Positions 6,373 through 7,953 of a stretch of 7,953 bases of DNA are shown here, in pieces. The translations under genes and the position numbers were made by a program. The notes beneath the pieces were generated by a model. That model did no database searches. It saw nothing but the letters and a program-made list of their open reading frames with translations, and was not told where the DNA came from. Within the stretch, counting starts at the first letter, position 1, and the number at the start of each line of letters is the position of its first letter. The DNA comes from Deltaproteobacteria bacterium (lineage in GTDB: Bacteria; Desulfobacterota; Dissulfuribacteria; Dissulfuribacterales; UBA3076), in NCBI GenBank assembly GCA_021159445.1, contig JAGGRV010000635.1, positions 1 through 7,953 of the forward strand. The letters run 5' to 3'.

Positions 6373-7887
6373 ATGAAATGGACAGAAGAGGCAAAAAAGG
6401 CCTTTGAAGCAGTACCGCCTTTTGTGAGGCCCATGGCCAAAAAAGGAATAGAGGCCTATGCCCGGTCCCTTGGGCAGGAAATCATCACTCCTGAGCTTCT
6501 TAAAGACGCCAAAAAAAATCTCATGGGAGAACGGAACAAATTCTTTGCCAGAGGAGGAGTGGACCCACTGAAGTACGCCTTTGATCGCAAGATCGCAGTT
6601 CATGCCGGGGCCGGGGGACAACCACTTCCTACTGAAGAAGCCTTGCCTACCTGGCAGGCACTTTGTAATAAGCCTGATAGTTCGTCTCGAAGGACAGTTT
6701 ATATCCATGTCCCCTTCTGCCGGAAACAGTGTCTCTATTGCGGCTTTTTTATGCGTACCTTGCGCCAGGGCGACAGCGCCCGTTACACTGATGCCCTTCT
6801 CAAAGAGATAGAGCAGGTCTCAGGGCTTCCAGCCGTGACCAGCCACCCCATACATGCGGTCTATCTGGGAGGCGGGACACCTACGGCTTTAGATGCAGGA
6901 GATCTTAAACGGCTGATCGAGGCTGTTTGCCGCCTATTCCCACTGGCTAATGACTGCGAGATCACTGTGGAAGGTAGGGTGACCAATTTCGGAGAAGAAA
7001 AGATGCAGGCCTGCGTGGCCGGAGGTGCAAACCGTTTTTCCATCGGTGTCCAGAGCTTTAATACCAGGGTCCGGCAGGACGTCGGACGTATAGCGGACAG
7101 AACAGAGGTCCTGGAAATGCTTACTACCTTGACTGACTTGGTAGAAAATAGGGCCGTAATTATTGACCTCATCTACGGACTTCCAGGCCAGACCATGGCT
7201 GTCTGGGAAGATGATTTGAGGATCCTGATTGAAGAGACGAAGCTGGACGGCGCCGACCTCTACCAATTGAACGTCTTTAAAGGCAGCCTTTTGAGTCGGG
7301 CTGTAAATCAAGGTAAGCTCCCGCCGCCTGCTGACATCCCTACTCAGGCAGAGATGTTTTTAAAGGGCAGAGAGATGATGACCGCAGCTCATTTCAGACG
7401 CCTCTCCATGTCCCATTGGGGCCGCACTCTCAGGGAGCACAACCGTTACAATACCTTTATCCGCTACGGGGCTACTTGTATCCCTTTGGGCTGTGGTGCC
7501 GGAGGGCGTCTTCACGGCCACTATTTCTTTCAGGAGGGGGATCTGAAGACCTACTACAGACGTGTCAACGCAGGGGAAAAACCAGTGGCTATGGCTATTC
7601 TCCTGCCTGTTCACTCCCCACTTTTTAGAGACCTTGTTGGACAGATGGAAAATGGCAAAGTGAATCTCTCTGCCCTTGGAGAAAAGCACGGTTTTGACCT
7701 AGAGGCAATCTTTTCCCCGCTCCTTGAGCAATGGGAGCAGGCAGGCCTGATACGGAGACCGGGGGACGGATGGATTGAGCTCACAGTGGCAGGGGAGTTC
7801 TGGAATGTCAACCTAGCCCAGTTCCTTATTGACTATTTCCAGCGCTATCATCAGAAAAATGCCCAGCCAGGTTCCATGGCACTTTAA
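6373..7887 (+). CDS. hutW: ChuW/HutW-family radical SAM heme-degrading enzyme with PCP_red-like N-terminus
   Basis: The 504-residue product carries the radical SAM cluster motif C116-X3-C120-X2-C123 in IHVPFCRKQCLYCGFF, preceded by the Y110 typical of the HemN-like group, then GGGTP (166-170), a conserved Glu region VEGRVTNF (199-206) and FSIGVQSFN (222-230). VIIDLIYGLPGQT, DLYQLNVFKGS and GCGAGG are typical of the ChuW/HutW branch rather than HemN or HemW. Known members (ChuW) open heme by a SAM-dependent radical methyl transfer to give anaerobilin and free iron without oxygen. Residues 1-50 (W3, PPFVRPMAKKGIEAYA, ITPELLKDA) resemble the PCP_red domain (PF08369) found in protochlorophyllide reductase subunits, here possibly a tetrapyrrole-related module. 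An in-frame TGA at 6352-6354 excludes a longer start. AGGA at 6359-6362, 10 bases upstream, or AGGA at 6366-6369 could serve as ribosome site. No heme-uptake gene is visible nearby. The cytoplasmic location and exact substrate are inferred. Confidence 0.82.
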   Translation: MKWTEEAKKAFEAVPPFVRPMAKKGIEAYARSLGQEIITPELLKDAKKNLMGERNKFFARGGVDPLKYAFDRKIAVHAGAGGQPLPTEEALPTWQALCNKPDSSSRRTVYIHVPFCRKQCLYCGFFMRTLRQGDSARYTDALLKEIEQVSGLPAVTSHPIHAVYLGGGTPTALDAGDLKRLIEAVCRLFPLANDCEITVEGRVTNFGEEKMQACVAGGANRFSIGVQSFNTRVRQDVGRIADRTEVLEMLTTLTDLVENRAVIIDLIYGLPGQTMAVWEDDLRILIEETKLDGADLYQLNVFKGSLLSRAVNQGKLPPPADIPTQAEMFLKGREMMTAAHFRRLSMSHWGRTLREHNRYNTFIRYGATCIPLGCGAGGRLHGHYFFQEGDLKTYYRRVNAGEKPVAMAILLPVHSPLFRDLVGQMENGKVNLSALGEKHGFDLEAIFSPLLEQWEQAGLIRRPGDGWIELTVAGEFWNVNLAQFLIDYFQRYHQKNAQPGSMAL

Positions 7888-7953
7888 CCCCATGGCATGT
7901 AATTATTCACTTTCCCCCCTGACAGCCAACAGCCTTTTTCAGGTTTCAAAGCA
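7888..7953. other. Short 3' flank with no identified feature
   Basis: The 66 bases after the radical SAM stop codon contain no start of a recognisable gene and no convincing terminator. A CCTGA/TCAGG pairing (around 7918-7940) has a loop too long to call. The window ends here. Confidence 0.4.

Noticed and set aside
6373..7887. HemN or HemW (coproporphyrinogen dehydrogenase type) for the radical SAM gene
   Set aside because: The general HemN-like motifs are present, but the segments IDLIYGLPGQT, LYQLNVFKGS and GCGAGG, the CGFF after the cluster motif, and the PCP_red-like N-terminus fit the ChuW/HutW branch better.
7915..7945. Terminator after the radical SAM gene
   Set aside because: CCTGA/TCAGG could pair, but the stem is five bases with a loop of about 17, and the following T-run is short.
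1..7953. CRISPR arrays, tRNA or rRNA genes, phage or toxin-antitoxin genes
   Set aside because: No regular spaced repeats, cloverleaf signatures, rRNA-like stretches or small paired ORFs were found on either strand.

Overview
The window looks like a chromosomal segment of a Gram-negative anaerobe, most likely a deltaproteobacterium (Desulfobacterota, sulfate-reducer-like). The assignment is inferred. It rests on the style of the periplasmic binding protein and hybrid kinase pair, an oxygen-sensitive heme-directed radical SAM enzyme with a PCP_red-like N-terminus, and long intergenic regions holding palindromic repeats. No rRNA, tRNA, CRISPR array or transposase gene is visible.

Layout. Positions 1-338 are non-coding, with a block of small palindromes at the left edge and a probably structured leader in front of the first gene. 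Positions 339-4024 (+ strand) hold a two-gene operon: a secreted ABC_sub_bind-type solute-binding protein, then, 14 bases on, a membrane hybrid histidine kinase (extracytoplasmic sensor, HAMP, PAS, HisKA, HATPase, receiver). No ABC permease or ATPase accompanies the binding protein, so the pair reads as a ligand-sensing system. Positions 4070-5713 (- strand, convergent) encode the most unusual product: a histidine phosphatase domain fused in one frame to a roughly ten-helix membrane domain resembling the bile acid:sodium symporter (BASS/SBF) superfamily. A hairpin terminator for this gene lies between the two convergent stop codons, and its T-tract overlaps the kinase stop codon.

Positions 5714-6372 are AT-rich and non-coding, and serve the divergent genes on either side. 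They hold a 13-base direct repeat and a palindromic element of about 160 bp with no ORF, flanked by an 8-base direct repeat, which looks like a MITE or a dispersed repeat. Positions 6373-7887 (+ strand) encode a ChuW/HutW-family radical SAM enzyme (anaerobic heme degradation) with an N-terminal PCP_red-like segment. The last 66 bases hold nothing I can identify.

The three transcription units do not form one obvious pathway. The phosphatase-transporter gene is clearly more AT-rich than its neighbours and sits next to the repeat element, which suggests a separate origin. Domain calls are from reading motifs; no database search was possible.
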